Positions 22,635-34,620 of a stretch of 64,000 bases of DNA are shown piece by piece. Each line of letters starts with the position of its first letter. The first letter of the stretch is position 1. Both the position numbers and the translations under genes were made by a program. This DNA comes from Coriaria nepalensis. Taxonomy: Eukaryota > Streptophyta > Magnoliopsida > Cucurbitales > Coriariaceae. The stretch spans positions 3,224,001 to 3,288,000 of the forward strand of contig CP114485.1 of assembly GCA_027186245.1 (NCBI GenBank), read 5' to 3'. The notes beneath the pieces are model-generated. The model saw only the letters and a list, made by a program, of their open reading frames with translations, had not been told where the DNA came from and searched no databases.

Positions 22635-25600
22635 CTATTTTTTAAAGCTCTGTAGGTGGAGTAATTTTGCATAAACTCCATCAGATGACATGAACAGGGT
22701 TGAGTGGGAGCCCATCTCCACAGTTTCACCTCTATCCATGACGACTATAGTATCTGAATTTATCACTGTGGAGAGCCTGTGGGCAACTGTTATCTGTGTG
22801 GTTCTTGACAAAAGGCTTCCTCTTTTTTATTGATTGCAAAGCATTCACTACAGATCGCTCAGACTCAGAATCTAATGCACTTGTTGACCACAGTCACTTC
22901 TGGTCTTAATGGGTAGCAGAAATGAACATTTTGAAACTGGATTTTCCCTTTGATTCTCTCCAGTTGTGAACTTTCTGGTGTATCTGGCTCGATTTCAGTC
23001 TTCCGATCAAGGGTCTGAAATGCAGGAGTTAAAATGTTAGTGGCTGCAATCACAGTGGGAATTAGTGTCCATAATTCAGTTATTGAAGGTACAGTGAGAG
23101 AGAATATCTGGTATGATCTTATGGCATTTTAAAAAGTAGCCTGTCCTGTATGAACCAAAACTGCTGTGTACTGCAAAGCCACAGCATGGGCAATGTTCCA
23201 TAAGCATAGAGAGATGCCTTGAATGATCCCATACTCGATACTTTCTTTCTTGCTCCTTTTCTTTGGAATTTTCAGCGATTTATTTGCCTTTCTAATTATC
23301 TCTTCTTCGTGGCAGAATGATGCAATGGTCCTTATATTAGTTGCCGACTCTGAGGCTGGGGAAATGACTTCATAATGTGCAGCAGCAGAATCACCCGAAA
23401 AGCCTTTGGCGGATTTAGCTTGTATCAGGCCACCAATGAAGTGGCAGGGCATCACAGCCCAAGCTACCAAGCCCATTCTCCAGTCCACAACCATGCTGAC
23501 AATTGTTGCAATCAATATTGAGGAGAGGCATTAGACAATAACAGACATATGATCTGCTATTACTGTTTTAACCATGGAGGTATCATTCATAATCCTTGAA
23601 GTAAGTGAGTCAATGCTATTTTCAGGTTTCTCAAACCAAGCTATTTCATTGCGTAGTATAGCTGCATTATTTTAGGGGAAATTTTGTTTACTAGATAGGA
23701 AAATAAAAAAAAAGTGGAACATCTTAGAATTCTGCTATGGTTGTTGGATACTACCTGAGCAAAGAGCTTGTCTGAGGTTTTTCATTGCCTTCTCTCCCAC
23801 CACGCCAAAGAAGTAATGTTGCAAGGTGTGTGAATAATGATAGAATTCCTATCAGGGCAAAGACTAGTGAATACCATCCAACTTTCTCCTTTGCATCTTT
23901 GTCATAGTATGTTACTCCTATTGTGATAATAAAGAATCCAAATACAGGCTTTGAGATTCCAGAGAAAGCTGCTGCGAAAGAACCGATAGCAGTTGTTACA
24001 AAATCTCTCTTGCTCAAGCCAAACCAGATTCTGAAGAATATTCCTGTTGTGCCTCCTCCGTCTCTCTGTTCCAATTGACTGTAAGATTCCTTCTCCTTTT
24101 CTTTTCCCTCTATGGATTTTCTCTGATCAATGTCTTCTTGGGATGGAACATTTTGATGGGTACTTGAAGGTTCTAAAGAGGAACTTGAAACACTGTATTT
24201 AATGATTTTAGTTGGAGATTAGGTCATGAAAGCAAATAGGACAATCTCAATGCAAACTAACCTCGAGTAATGGCTTGGGTTTAGGCTCTGCATAGTATAT
24301 AAGCTATTATAGAATGTCCTGCTTTCTAGCAAGTTCTGGTGTGTTCCTGTCTCTGCAACTTTTCCCTTGAACTGCAATCATGTCTGCATTGATAATAGTT
24401 GACATCCTGTGTGCAATTAAGACCACTGTTCTTCCTTGCATAGCCTTTTCAAGGGTAACTTGAACCAACTTCTCAGACTCTGAGCACTTGGGGCCTCATC
24501 AAGCAAAAGTATCGGAGGGTTTTTGAGAATTGCTCTTGCTATCGCAATTCTCTGTTTTTGCCCACCTGATAATTGAACTCCCCTCTGTCCCACCTGAAAT
24601 CTCATTTAGACGAATAGTTATTCTCATATTTCTCTGCAAACATATATTCTTGATAGTACATGATTGTGAATTATGGGATTTTTTTTTTTACCTGTGTTAG
24701 GTATTGTTCTGGAAGTTGGTATATAAAAGAGTGAACATTCGCCATCTTTGCTGCATTCTCTATCTGTTGATCATCTGCATTCATGTTTCCTCCTTTGATG
24801 TTATCTTTTATAGTGGCAGCAAATAATGATGGCTCTTGGGAAACCGTTCCTCTTTTTTGCCTTAGAAACTTCAAGTTGAAGTCCTTGATGTCAAGGCTGT
24901 CGATGAAAATATCCCCTGAAGAAACAATCATAGAAAATTGTGGAGATTTGCTTAACATCTATATATAAGGTGGTTAAGTGGATATTAGCAAACCTTTAGA
25001 GGCATTGTAGAATCTCGAGACAAGGGAGATAATAGTACTCTTTCCACATCCACTACTACCAACTAAAGCAACTGTTTTCCCTGCGGGAATCGCCAAGGAA
25101 AATCCTTGAAGAATCAGTTTATTCGGACGAGACGGGTGCAAAAACCAGACGTCCTTCATGTCAATGTTGCCATCAAAACCACCCTCCAGTGTTTTTCCTT
25201 CAGAACTGTAAGTTATAAGTGGCTTTCTTTCAATAACTTGAAATACTTCTGTCCCTGCTGCCCTTGCCTGATTGAAGACTTGCATATCTGGTGCAGCATA
25301 AGTCAACAATCTGCATCATCCGTATATAAGTTTGTAAAGTAGTACAGATATTGGCCTTAATGGACGACGTGTTTAGAAATAGGAAAGATGATTCCTTACA
25401 TAGCTCCAAAGAGAATGCTCATTATAGCAGCTAAACTATCTCCTCCAGTGGCCTGATGGGCAGTGACTACGATGGCCCCAACCCATACTATAAGAGCCCA
25501 AGAACAGAAGCTCACAGTTTGGAACATGCCTGTTCCTACTCCCTTGATCAGGGCCTCCTCCCTGCCGATATAAATCAGCTTGCCCATGTACTCTGAGAAA

Positions 25601-26800
25601 GACTTTATCGAACAACTCTCTCCTACAAATGCATATACTGTTCTTATCTGTGATATTGTCTGTGTCAATAGAAATCGCCCGATAAGTATGTTAGACTTAT
25701 AATTAGGTTAGGGATAGAGTTGTTATTAAGCTGATTAAGAATCTTACCTGTTCAACAAGGGAAGTAGTTTCTGAATGGTATATCATTTTGATAGTGGATA
25801 TAGTGTTCATTGGTGTAAGTGGCTCCTATGACTGGAATCCGTGGAACCACCATGAGAGTAAGCAGTGCCACTTCCCAACAGCATGTTGCAGAAATCAAGA
25901 TTCCAGAGAACATTGCGTAGCTCGAGAGAGAATGACTCAACTGCACGTAATTTATCAGATATTCTTTGATGATAATTCCCACTTACACATACTAAGGAAA
26001 TTAATTTGCGTACCTTCTCTCCTATTGCATCTTGTATGATACTCATGTGACTACTTATTCCAGTAATAATTTTTCCATTAGTTAAGTAATTTTTGTGTCA
26101 AAAGCTCCGATTTCTTGCCCAAGGACTGATTGAAGGAATTTTAGGCGTAGGCGTGCTGATTGTCTTTCACTTGCATGCATCCAACATCCAATCTCTGCAT
26201 GTAGACATACGCATGTAAACATCAAGATAACATTACCTGGCTACCTGCTACCGGCTGTGGAGGAATTATATTTGCATGCATGGAATCACCTAGAATTCCG
26301 GCTGGAAACGTGGCAATTGCCATGTACCAAACAAATGGAATGACCTGTATTCATTAGCAACATCTTATGTACTACCAAGTACGCTCATTAAGATTGCATA
26401 AAAGCTTGATCAAGCTGCTTATTTTCAATGATAAAAAATATATATATATATATATAAACATAACTTATTGATGGCTTTAACCATAGCATCAGTTTCGTTG
26501 ATGTTATTTCCAAAAGCATTTAAAGCTATACCAAGTAACAAGTATCCAATAGGTTGAGCCATTCCATGTATAACGAACCCAGTGTTCCTAATGTCATAAT
26601 GTCCAATCCAATGCATCTGCATAGCTAAGTAGCTTATGAAATGGCAATGTATTGTTATTAGTCCCTTTCACATCCTTAAATTCCTTAACCTCAAGTCTCC
26701 ATTGCTCCCGTTGTTGTTGCTGCTGTCGTCTCTATTTCCTCTTCTACGATCTTCATCATCAACCTTAACAAAAGCGATTAACGATCTGCATTCAGCACTT
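22635..26800 (-). pseudogene. ABCB (MDR/P-glycoprotein type) transporter pseudogene
   Basis: Fragments lie in the correct order on the minus strand. First transmembrane exons are at about 26650-25400 (HGMAQPIGYLLLG; VPRIPVIGATYT; QIRTVYAFVGES). The first nucleotide-binding domain follows, with Walker A GSSGCGKST (near 25040) and signature LSGGQKQR (near 24560). The second transmembrane half is at 24074-23129, and a piece of the second NBD runs from 23053 to 22635. Lesions include frameshifts near 26090 and 26620, loss of bases in the first D-loop (DEAPSAQSL at about 24490), and a frameshift at about 23800. In the second NBD, PEVTVVNK is joined directly to the TSALDSESER region near 22885, so its Walker A and signature are gone. 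The locus cannot encode a working transporter. Confidence 0.88.
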
Positions 26801-27536
26801 GAGATTCGTCGCTACTCTTGTCTGGTTTATATTCACGCACGAGCTTTTATGAAAACAATGTGTTGAGGGAATATTACGGGGGGATATCCCTTTTTGAAGT
26901 GAGAAAAATATAGTTATGGGGAGGGGGAGAGTGTCTTCTTCTTGGCTGGTATTAGTACGTGTTCTTGGCCTGCTTTAGCGAACAAGATACATGCAGAAGG
27001 GGACGTAAACTGGGTATTATACTATTATTAATTTTTGAACTTCATATCCTTCTTTACTCAACGATTCAATTGGTAGGTTATTATTCAATACATCAACGTA
27101 CTGTCTGACAGGTCAATGGATTAAGAATCTTTTTGTTGATAAAAAAAAAAAAAAAGGATGCAAATCAAATTCTTAATTTGAAGAAGTAGCTTTCATCATG
27201 CTCTTATTGGCGTTCTTTAAAAATATTATCTTTACTAGAGATTCCTAAAAGGCGGTGCATATCAGTTGAGAGCCGACATGACCAGTTTGCCTGGTAGCTA
27301 CGTTACCTAGTTGCTTTAAATAATTAGGAATATACATTATAGTGTAGTAGTAGAGGTATCTTACAAATCAGAGAACAGAGGGTTTTATTGCCACCTTGTT
27401 GCAAACCAGATAAACCAACACATCTCTGTTCGGCAAAAGAACCCATTTTTCGATCCCAAAAGATCTGGGTTTCTATATAATATAAAAAAGAAAACGTGGT
27501 AGTGTGAATCGTGTTTGAAGGCAACAATTTGACCAA
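26801..27536. other. Spacer between the ABCB pseudogene and the DUF1218 gene
   Basis: AT-rich, with a poly-A run at about 27140-27155. The part near 27330-27536 is probably the DUF1218 3' UTR. No gene is seen. Confidence 0.5.
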
Positions 27537-28807
27537 TCATGTGAATTGCCGTCTAATGTATGTATCCTCATGCACAAAAATGGGTTGTTGAGTCGTCTGA
27601 GGAGGAAACTGAGGTTGTCCTAAAGCAATACCACCTTGAGCCGAGGTAGAAGGATTGCCCCACACATTTATATTGTTCTTCGCAGATTGTAATGTAAGAT
27701 AGTACATGATTCCGAGCAAAACACTTGCAAGAGATAGAACAGAACCTCCAGCAAAGACACCAGGTTTCACAACATAGCAGAAGTAGTAACCAAAGTAAGC
27801 GCTATCTTCGCCATGTTGGTCGTTCAATGCAGCACCTGTGAGCAATAGCAGAAAGGCTATGACAAAGGCAAACCTGCATATATAAGTGCACAAGACAAAT
27901 TAAACCCGTGAGTTCGATCCTGTTTTCACCCAAAGATTTTAGCTTTTTTCAAGGGAAGCAGTCTATGGGAACATGTAAACAGAGTTTTGGAGAAAGAACA
28001 TGCAGTAGCTAAAAAAATAAGTACCAGGAAACAAGAAAGCAAGCAAGAGCTATCTTCCAATTGGTGTTATAAGGCTGATGCCCCTTTTGGCAACAAATGC
28101 ACCCACTAGAAACGTTTAAGATCAGTTGAGCTACCAATAGAGCCAGGGCTGCTGTTAAACCAAGAGCCATAGCCGGACTTCTTGGGTATAGACACTGACT
28201 TAAAGAGATTAGCTGAACCTGAGAAGCCTGTCGGAACAAGAATCACCTAATTCAGTTATTTACAATCGCAATCATGAAAACTGTAAATCCATGTTAATAA
28301 ACTTAGCATAAGAATCACTTCTATAAGAGATTGCGTATTTATAGGCAGCATTTATAGCTGAAATGGGCAAGAGATTTTGCATTTATAACATTTTAGTGAT
28401 TGTGTGAAATAATAGAATGTCCTGAATCAAAATAACCACTTTCTCATACCTTGTCTGCATGATACAGAGTAAAGATTCAAACTTTTTTCACTGGGTGAAG
28501 AATTTTAGACATAAGAAGCTAAATGAACCCCTAGTTAGCTTAATGTTACTTTCTACCATTTTAACAGCAACCAAACAGCGGGAACACCCATCATATGAAG
28601 AGAAGAATGACAAGGACAGAAAAGGGCAAGACAGAACCAAACCCAGAGTAAACCAAAATAGATGAATATAAAACTTTCAAGAAGGAACATCTAAACAGAT
28701 CACAGACTGACCTTAATCCTAGTCCCCTCGGCAGCAAACCCGGTAGAAACTGACAAGAGCCCCAAAACAGCCACAACAGAGCACACAACCAGAACCCTTC
28801 TCTCCAT
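27537..28807 (-). CDS. DUF1218 family membrane protein
   Basis: Three exons on the minus strand, 28712-28807, 28025-28227 and 27537-27873, join in phase to 211 residues. The N-terminal hydrophobic stretch (MERRVLVVCSVVAVLGLLSV), followed by GFAAEGTRIK, then CLYPRSPAMALGL and the SGCICCQKG motif, are hallmarks of plant DUF1218 proteins. These are four-span endomembrane proteins, some of which influence lignin and secondary wall composition (the MODIFYING WALL LIGNIN group). Further membrane segments are around residues 50-75, 95-115 and 135-160, and the tail is Pro/Gln-rich. All splice sites are canonical and the gene looks intact. Paralogue identity was not resolved. Confidence 0.88.
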
Positions 28808-29872
28808 CGTCAGCTTTCTCCTCTACAAGACTAGAACCCACCCACTGCTCTCCCTCTCTTTCTCTCACTTTCTCTCACTTTCTCTTTCTGGGTATTTTCG
28901 TGTTCTACGGAGAAACGTAAAGTTGATGAAAGTGCTGTCAATGCAGTGTCGCTTGGGATACGTTGGAAATGTAATACAGATGCGACTGAATACGCATTTA
29001 GCAAACCAATTTCCCTCACTATATGGGGGGTCCACGCGACATATCTAAAAAGAAGTAAGTCCACACATTTAAATATGCCTGTTTCCGATATTAAACTTAA
29101 TTAATCAGTTAGATTATATTAAAATTAATCTCATTTTAAATAATTTGTTATATTTTAATTGATGAAGTAAGTTTATCCAAATCACCTAATCTCTCTCTCA
29201 ATTTAAAAAAAAAAATCTGTATCATTGGCTCTAATTATTTTAAATTTTTGTGTGTTACAACACTTTGACATTTAGGCAGCCTGGAGCTTGGAGTGCTCTC
29301 TCTCTTCTAATATCAGTTTCTATCCGTCTGATTGAAGTTTTTTTGGCCTTTTTTCGAGTTACTAGAATCTTGCCATTTTCATATTTTATCATCAAACAAG
29401 CATATTGGCATGACGATAACATGATTGTTCGTTCATCTTCAGTTTGTTTTCTTCTTATCCTCTACACATGATTGTTCGTTTCCAGGTTGGATCCCCACAA
29501 AAATGCTTGGTCCGATAATGTATTGATGTCTCGGAGTCGGGAATTATGATAACACCTTTCGGTTTTGCTTCCTGAAGTTGTTGCATTTCCTTCTACCTAG
29601 CCAAACAGGTGACCTGGTGTGACTTATATTGTATGTTCTTAGATTTGTGTCTTGAATTCGATGGAGATATATGTTCTTTGAAGAGGTATAGACTCGAGAC
29701 GAGCATAATCATTTGCTGGAGATGTTTATATTACTTACATAAGTTTTCAAATTGCGGCATAAAGATTGACCAATTTTTAAGGTAATTGAGTCAATTATTA
29801 GATCAAAGTACTGTGACAAATAATTTGGTAAAAAAGAGTAAAAAACTCAAAAGATGAGAATAAATCAGAGAC
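28808..29872. other. Spacer between DUF1218 and ENH1-like genes
   Basis: CT-rich leader of the DUF1218 gene near 28850-28890, then AT-rich sequence with no coding signal, ending in the ENH1 3' UTR. Confidence 0.5.
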
Positions 29873-31224
29873 TCATTGAAGACCATAAACAAGCAATGCT
29901 GCAACTCCACCAATACCAACAAGCAGCCCAACAATGACCCCAATCGGCGGCAAACCACCGCCTATTGCCTTCCCTGTGTTGACATCGTATCTTGCAAACC
30001 TCTTCTTTGGTGCTCTGCATTGAGGACATACATATGTATCCGGCTGCGATAGAGAGAAAAAAGGAGGACAAATTTATACAAAAGAAAATATTAACCTTTG
30101 CAAAACAGAAACAAACTAAAGAGTTACCTCTTCATCAAATGGTTTAGGTGCGGTGTAAATGTATCCACAATCAAGGCATATATGTGTGGCTCTAGCCTGC
30201 AATGTACATTTCACAGTTAAAATATGAGTTAAGAGAGTTTTTGTTCATCAGAACAATGAAGGTGATTAAGAAAATTAAGGCAAAGTCCAACTCAAACTAG
30301 ATGATACTTGCCTTTTGAGCCTCTGTTAGTTTTCTTCCAAACCGGGGAGGAGCCGGACGCTTAGGCAGTCGCTTAACATCTACGTCCACTCCTCTGCAAC
30401 ATTAAAAATTTTCAAAGTTGAGCAGAGCATATATGAAACAAACATGTCAACTAAATACCACTAAATTTTTTATTTATCAATGAAATGATAGAAATAAAAC
30501 CTGCTAACAACAAAGTAGACAGAGTCTGGCTTTGCCTGAATAGCTGTCTTAGTAAAACCGAGCTTATCCGCTGGCCACAATTCATCTCCAAAGAAACTAC
30601 TAGTGTAAAGAACCTGGTCCCCTGCTTTTAGACCTGCTTTTGCTGCATTCCCACCCTTATCTACTGCCTGAAAAATTACATAACAAAAATCCCTAACTTC
30701 TTCCTCTACTGAACAAACAAGTTGATAAAATTTCATCATTAGAGATCACTCACAGTGATGACAACACCCCCACCGGCCTTTTGGCCCAAAGTGAGACCCA
30801 ATGGCTTATCAACTTCAGCCTCGATGTTCTTTGAAGCTCCAGCTGTTTTGGCTGTGATTTCAAAACTTGTTCTTCGATAATTGGTGAAATTGCTGGTCTT
30901 GTTCTCTGCTGTGAAGAAATATGAGACACCCCTTTTGGCTTCTTGGAGAGAGAGGCCTTGGAATGTGGTTTTCTGTAACGAAATTCAGAGAAAGATAAAC
31001 AGAAATACCAAACGTTTTTACTTTCTTTTTTTTTTTAATGAAATTAGATGAGTCGTAAATTTTTTATAGAGAGAAAAGTTTAAATGAAAATATACCTGAG
31101 AATCATGAGAGACAAGAAAGGGATTTGGAGGGGTGATAATGGAGGGAGTTCTGATGGAGTGGTTTCTGGTAAAAGTTGCAGAGCATGAAGAAGAAGATCC
31201 AGCTGCAACGACAGTTGATGCCAT
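29873..31224 (-). CDS. ENH1: PDZ-rubredoxin plastid protein, ENH1-like
   Basis: Six exons on the minus strand join to 278 residues: 31096-31224, 30754-30972, 30501-30667, 30312-30393, 30128-30196 and 29873-30043. The first 50 residues are Ser/Thr-rich, like a chloroplast transit peptide. A PDZ domain follows (LGLTLGQKAGGGVVI, GGNAAKAGLKAGDQVL). Then comes a rubredoxin fold with C206-x2-C209 and C228-x2-C231, which would bind one iron, and a C-terminal membrane helix (IGVIVGLLVGIGGVAALLV). This order matches Arabidopsis ENH1, a plastid protein affecting salt tolerance and redox state. The intron after exon 4 starts with GC (AAAAG|GCAAGT); using the nearby GT would create a stop, so the GC site is required. 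Confidence 0.92.
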
Positions 31225-31329
31225 TTTACTTGATCGGTATGTTCGGGGAGAGAGAGAGAGAGGAGATTTGTGGCAGTATTGATGGGGATAAGAGTGATGA
31301 AGCGGATAAAGGGAGGCCACACGCCCTCT

Positions 31330-31631
31330 AAATTTAGAGCCTCAATACTGTTTTTAATTATTAAAAAGTCTAAAAAAAACCCCTACATTTATTTAAAACG
31401 GCAAAAGACCCCCCCAGATTAAAAAATATAAAGAAACAACCATTGTGTTTTAAGGTAGGTGCTAAAAAACACCTTATATTTAATAAAATATGCTATGTTA
31501 CTCCTACAGTTATTTGCGCCGTCTTCTATTCCCGTTTAAGTGATGTGGCAGCCATGTTGACGTGTCATCTCAGTAGAAAAACTAAAATTTTTAATTATTT
31601 TATAATTCTATTTTCTTCTTCCACTCTTTTC

Positions 31632-31662
<31 letters not shown>

Positions 31663-32360
31663 TTTTTATTACTTTAAATCTCTCTAATGCCCCTTCGATT
31701 TTCAGCACCACAATCGCCGGCGACCATCCTTTCCTCCGACTCTGGCGCTATCTCATCCACCATCGGCGAGTACAAAACTATATACCACACCTCTCTCTTT
31801 CTAAAAATTATCAGATTTCTCTTCTGAGCTGAAATTTTTTCCAAATTTATTCATTTTCAGATCTGAAGAAGTCTGGAAATGTTTCCAGATCTCATCGACG
31901 AATCCGGACGAAAGGATTCGTTGAGGATGGACCTGGCACTCATCCAGATCCTTTTCCAATTTGATCTTTGTCTGGGTTGGAGGTGGATGGATGGCCGCCA
32001 GCTTTGGTGAAGGTGGGTTGCTGCTGTTAATGGTGATATTACAAGTTAAGGAAGATGAAGGTTTTAATAAAATGAAATAAAATAGTGAAGGTAGAAAAAT
32101 AAAAATTTTAAAAGATTAAATATAAAAAGGATTTTAAATTTTATTTTGCTGACATGGCATAAATAATCGTATGCCACGTCATCGGCTGAGGTGTTTAATA
32201 GTATGTTTTGAAAAATAAAGGGATTTTGTTTTGAGCACCAATTATAAAATCGAATGGGTTTTATTTTACATTTTTAAATGCAAGGGGCTTTTATATAAAA
32301 TAGAAGGGCTTTAGGCCCCTAATTCAAAAGAGAGGGATTTTAAACCATTAACTATTTTTT
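31330..32360. mobile_element. Possible foldback or MULE-like non-autonomous element
   Basis: The left side (about 31350-31580) and the reverse complement of the right side (about 32130-32360) share ordered phrases: ATTAAAAA, GGTGCT(C)AAAA, and a paired GATGTGGCA / GACGTGGCA block followed by a GTCA motif. The interior (about 31690-32060) is GC-richer and contains gene-like words on the + strand. Similarity of the arms is diffuse, so this is a degraded inverted-repeat element at best. No transposase frame is seen. Confidence 0.4.
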
Positions 32361-32646
32361 AATAGATAAAAATCATATATAATCCCTTTCAATATTAGAT
32401 ATCATCTTTTATAATAACTCCTTAAAATTATTTTTAAATTATAATATATCCCCCTTACAATTTTTATTTATTTCGAACTTATCCTTTTTTATATTTATGG
32501 TCTTAAAAAATAATATTTTCTTCCCCTAAATTTTTTATTTTATATTTTTACCCCATTGGAACTAGAGTTCTCTATCAATGGAGGTTTGAGCTCCTTCAAT
32601 GACATGACAATGACATGACAGTATCATAATATTGATACCACAGCAC
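32361..32646. other. AT-rich spacer downstream of the first MATH gene
   Basis: No coding signal. It contains the probable 3' UTR of the MATH gene on the minus strand. Confidence 0.5.
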
Positions 32647-32686
32647 TCAAAGATCTTCTGGCTCGGACACAACTAGAATCTTGCAT

Positions 32687-34179
32687 TCAATAATCAAACA
32701 ATCTTCCACCAAAAAATTTTGGGATTGCCTTCAGATCACTGAGCAGATAAAATTCTTTGAAACCCCAAGAACGTGATGAAGTTGTAAACCATTGACTAAC
32801 TGCAAGATGAAGTTTAAATTAGAAGAATCAATTAAATACATTAGAAATTTGAAGCCGATGGATACAAAAATTGCAGTAAAAGGTAAAGAGAAAACAAACC
32901 TATCTTTTCATAACGCTTGTCACCAAAGTGGTCTCTCATCCGCAGATTGAATTTTACATACAATTTCTTATCAAGAAGAGTTTCTGCCTCATCCAACCCC
33001 AAGAAGATGGAGAGATGTGGGCTGCGTGCATCAGCCTCACCTTTTGGAAAGAGCGATAAATGCCTAAATCCAAAGAGGGAGGCAGGATCAATATGCATGA
33101 GATTAGTCTTCAGTTCATGAAGCAAAAATGAACAGGCTTGATTACATACCATTTTCTGTTATTCACCGTGAATGTTTCAGATCTATAACTTTTGTTGCAG
33201 TAACTTGAAAACCCATAGAATTTCCAGGTATAATAGCTTGCTTGAGGTTTGCTTACAAACTTCAAACTCTCACCTTTCGTATTGGAGCCATTGATAACGA
33301 AAATTTCAACACCAAATGTACAACAATCTTTATGAAGGTAACCATTTGAAACATCATTGAAAGAAGCTTGCGAAAGCAAATGAGAGATTCCCTTCTCTGT
33401 ATTCAACTTGTGAAAACGATAGACACCCCCATTCGCAGCATCTGTTTCATCAGAATTCATCAAAACAAAATAAAAAAATTAAAGACATTGGGAAACACAC
33501 GATTAAAAAACATATACCTTGGATTGATAAGTATTTGTCTCGAATTTTATCAAACACAGAGAACCTACAACTCACATTGGCCTCCCAACCAGTAGGTAAA
33601 CTTTTTTCATTGCAGATAGCCAAGTGTAAGGAAATGTAGTCCTTCACATTCTCATCTCCATTTGGATATAATATTAGTTTCCTACGTGATTAAATAACAA
33701 GAAAATTAGCTTCAAGAGTTATGCTAACATTAATGTAAAAGAAACTTCTAGGTACAATCCGTCTATTGTAGACTAATCAATCACAATTATGAACATCACC
33801 CTTACGAGTTATGATTGATCGGTTTAATAGACCTAATCTATCTAAAGATTCATCTTTATGTAATTTGTAAATAGGAAGGTAACAAATTGAGAGAACAGTG
33901 TTGATAAGATCACCACATATAGCCATCAACTTGGAATTCTTTGGACTCACATTCGTCCATTTCTGACTCTAACAATCCCGAGAATGAGTCTATTCGAAAT
34001 ATATAATGAGCCGGAGGGGCATCTCTAAGTGATCTTGAAATTCCTGCCAAACAAGATACAAGAATTCAAAAACAAAAATAAGAAATAAAAAAACCTAGGC
34101 ATGCTGTTACATTAATGTACGTACCATGATCGCCAAGTTGAACCAGTGTGGGATTGACAAACGAAGTTTCACGTTTCAT
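32687..34179 (-). CDS. MATH (TRAF-like) domain protein, C-terminus frameshifted
   Basis: Six exons on the minus strand: 34125-34179, 33914-34043, 33518-33681, 33150-33441, 32900-33063 and 32687-32799. As read they give 305 residues with two MATH domains: first PPAHYIFRIDSFSGL ... SCRFSVFDKIRDKYLSIQ, second GVYRFHKLNTEKG ... KKLYVKFNLRMRDHF. Plant proteins of this type lack a BTB partner domain and are often clustered; their function is poorly known. All internal splice phases fit. At about 32715-32722 (AAAATTTTTT on the minus strand) the frame slips. The family ending FLVEDCLIIECK continues in another frame to a stop at 32647, while the read frame stops at 32687. The last 18 or so residues are therefore altered, or this is a homopolymer error. 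Confidence 0.75.
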
Positions 34180-34620
34180 GACTTATTTTCTGCAAAAGAA
34201 ATCTTTGAATCCACCATAAGATTAAAGTAGATGAGAAATAACAACAACTCCATTATGGAGATAATATTAGTTATGAAACAATGTGTATATGCATATATAT
34301 ATATTTTTTTACAATCAATTAAACTTTTGTCTTTGAGCTCCTGCTTAAAAAGTTTAAACATTACTAAAACTATTCTTGCATTTATTTTTCAATATATACC
34401 TCGCACTATCATTTGATTAAAAATTTATGTGGTCGATCTGATATATCCTAGAACCTGTAGAACTCGTCCAATAGAAATTAGCCACATATATCAAACACAA
34501 AGAACCTACAACTTGCATGGGCTCCCCAACCTGTAGGGAATCTTTTTCGATTGTCGATAGCCAAGTGTAAGGAAATGTAGTCCTTCTCATTCTCGTAAGA
34601 TAGCAATTAAACTTAATTAG

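Noticed and set aside
25788..26039. + strand 83-residue frame within the ABCB locus
   Set aside because: It is antisense to recognisable ABCB transmembrane exons.
31443..31832. 129-residue + strand frame with IYIYIYIF run
   Set aside because: It runs across an inverted-repeat arm and a (TA)n microsatellite; no domain.
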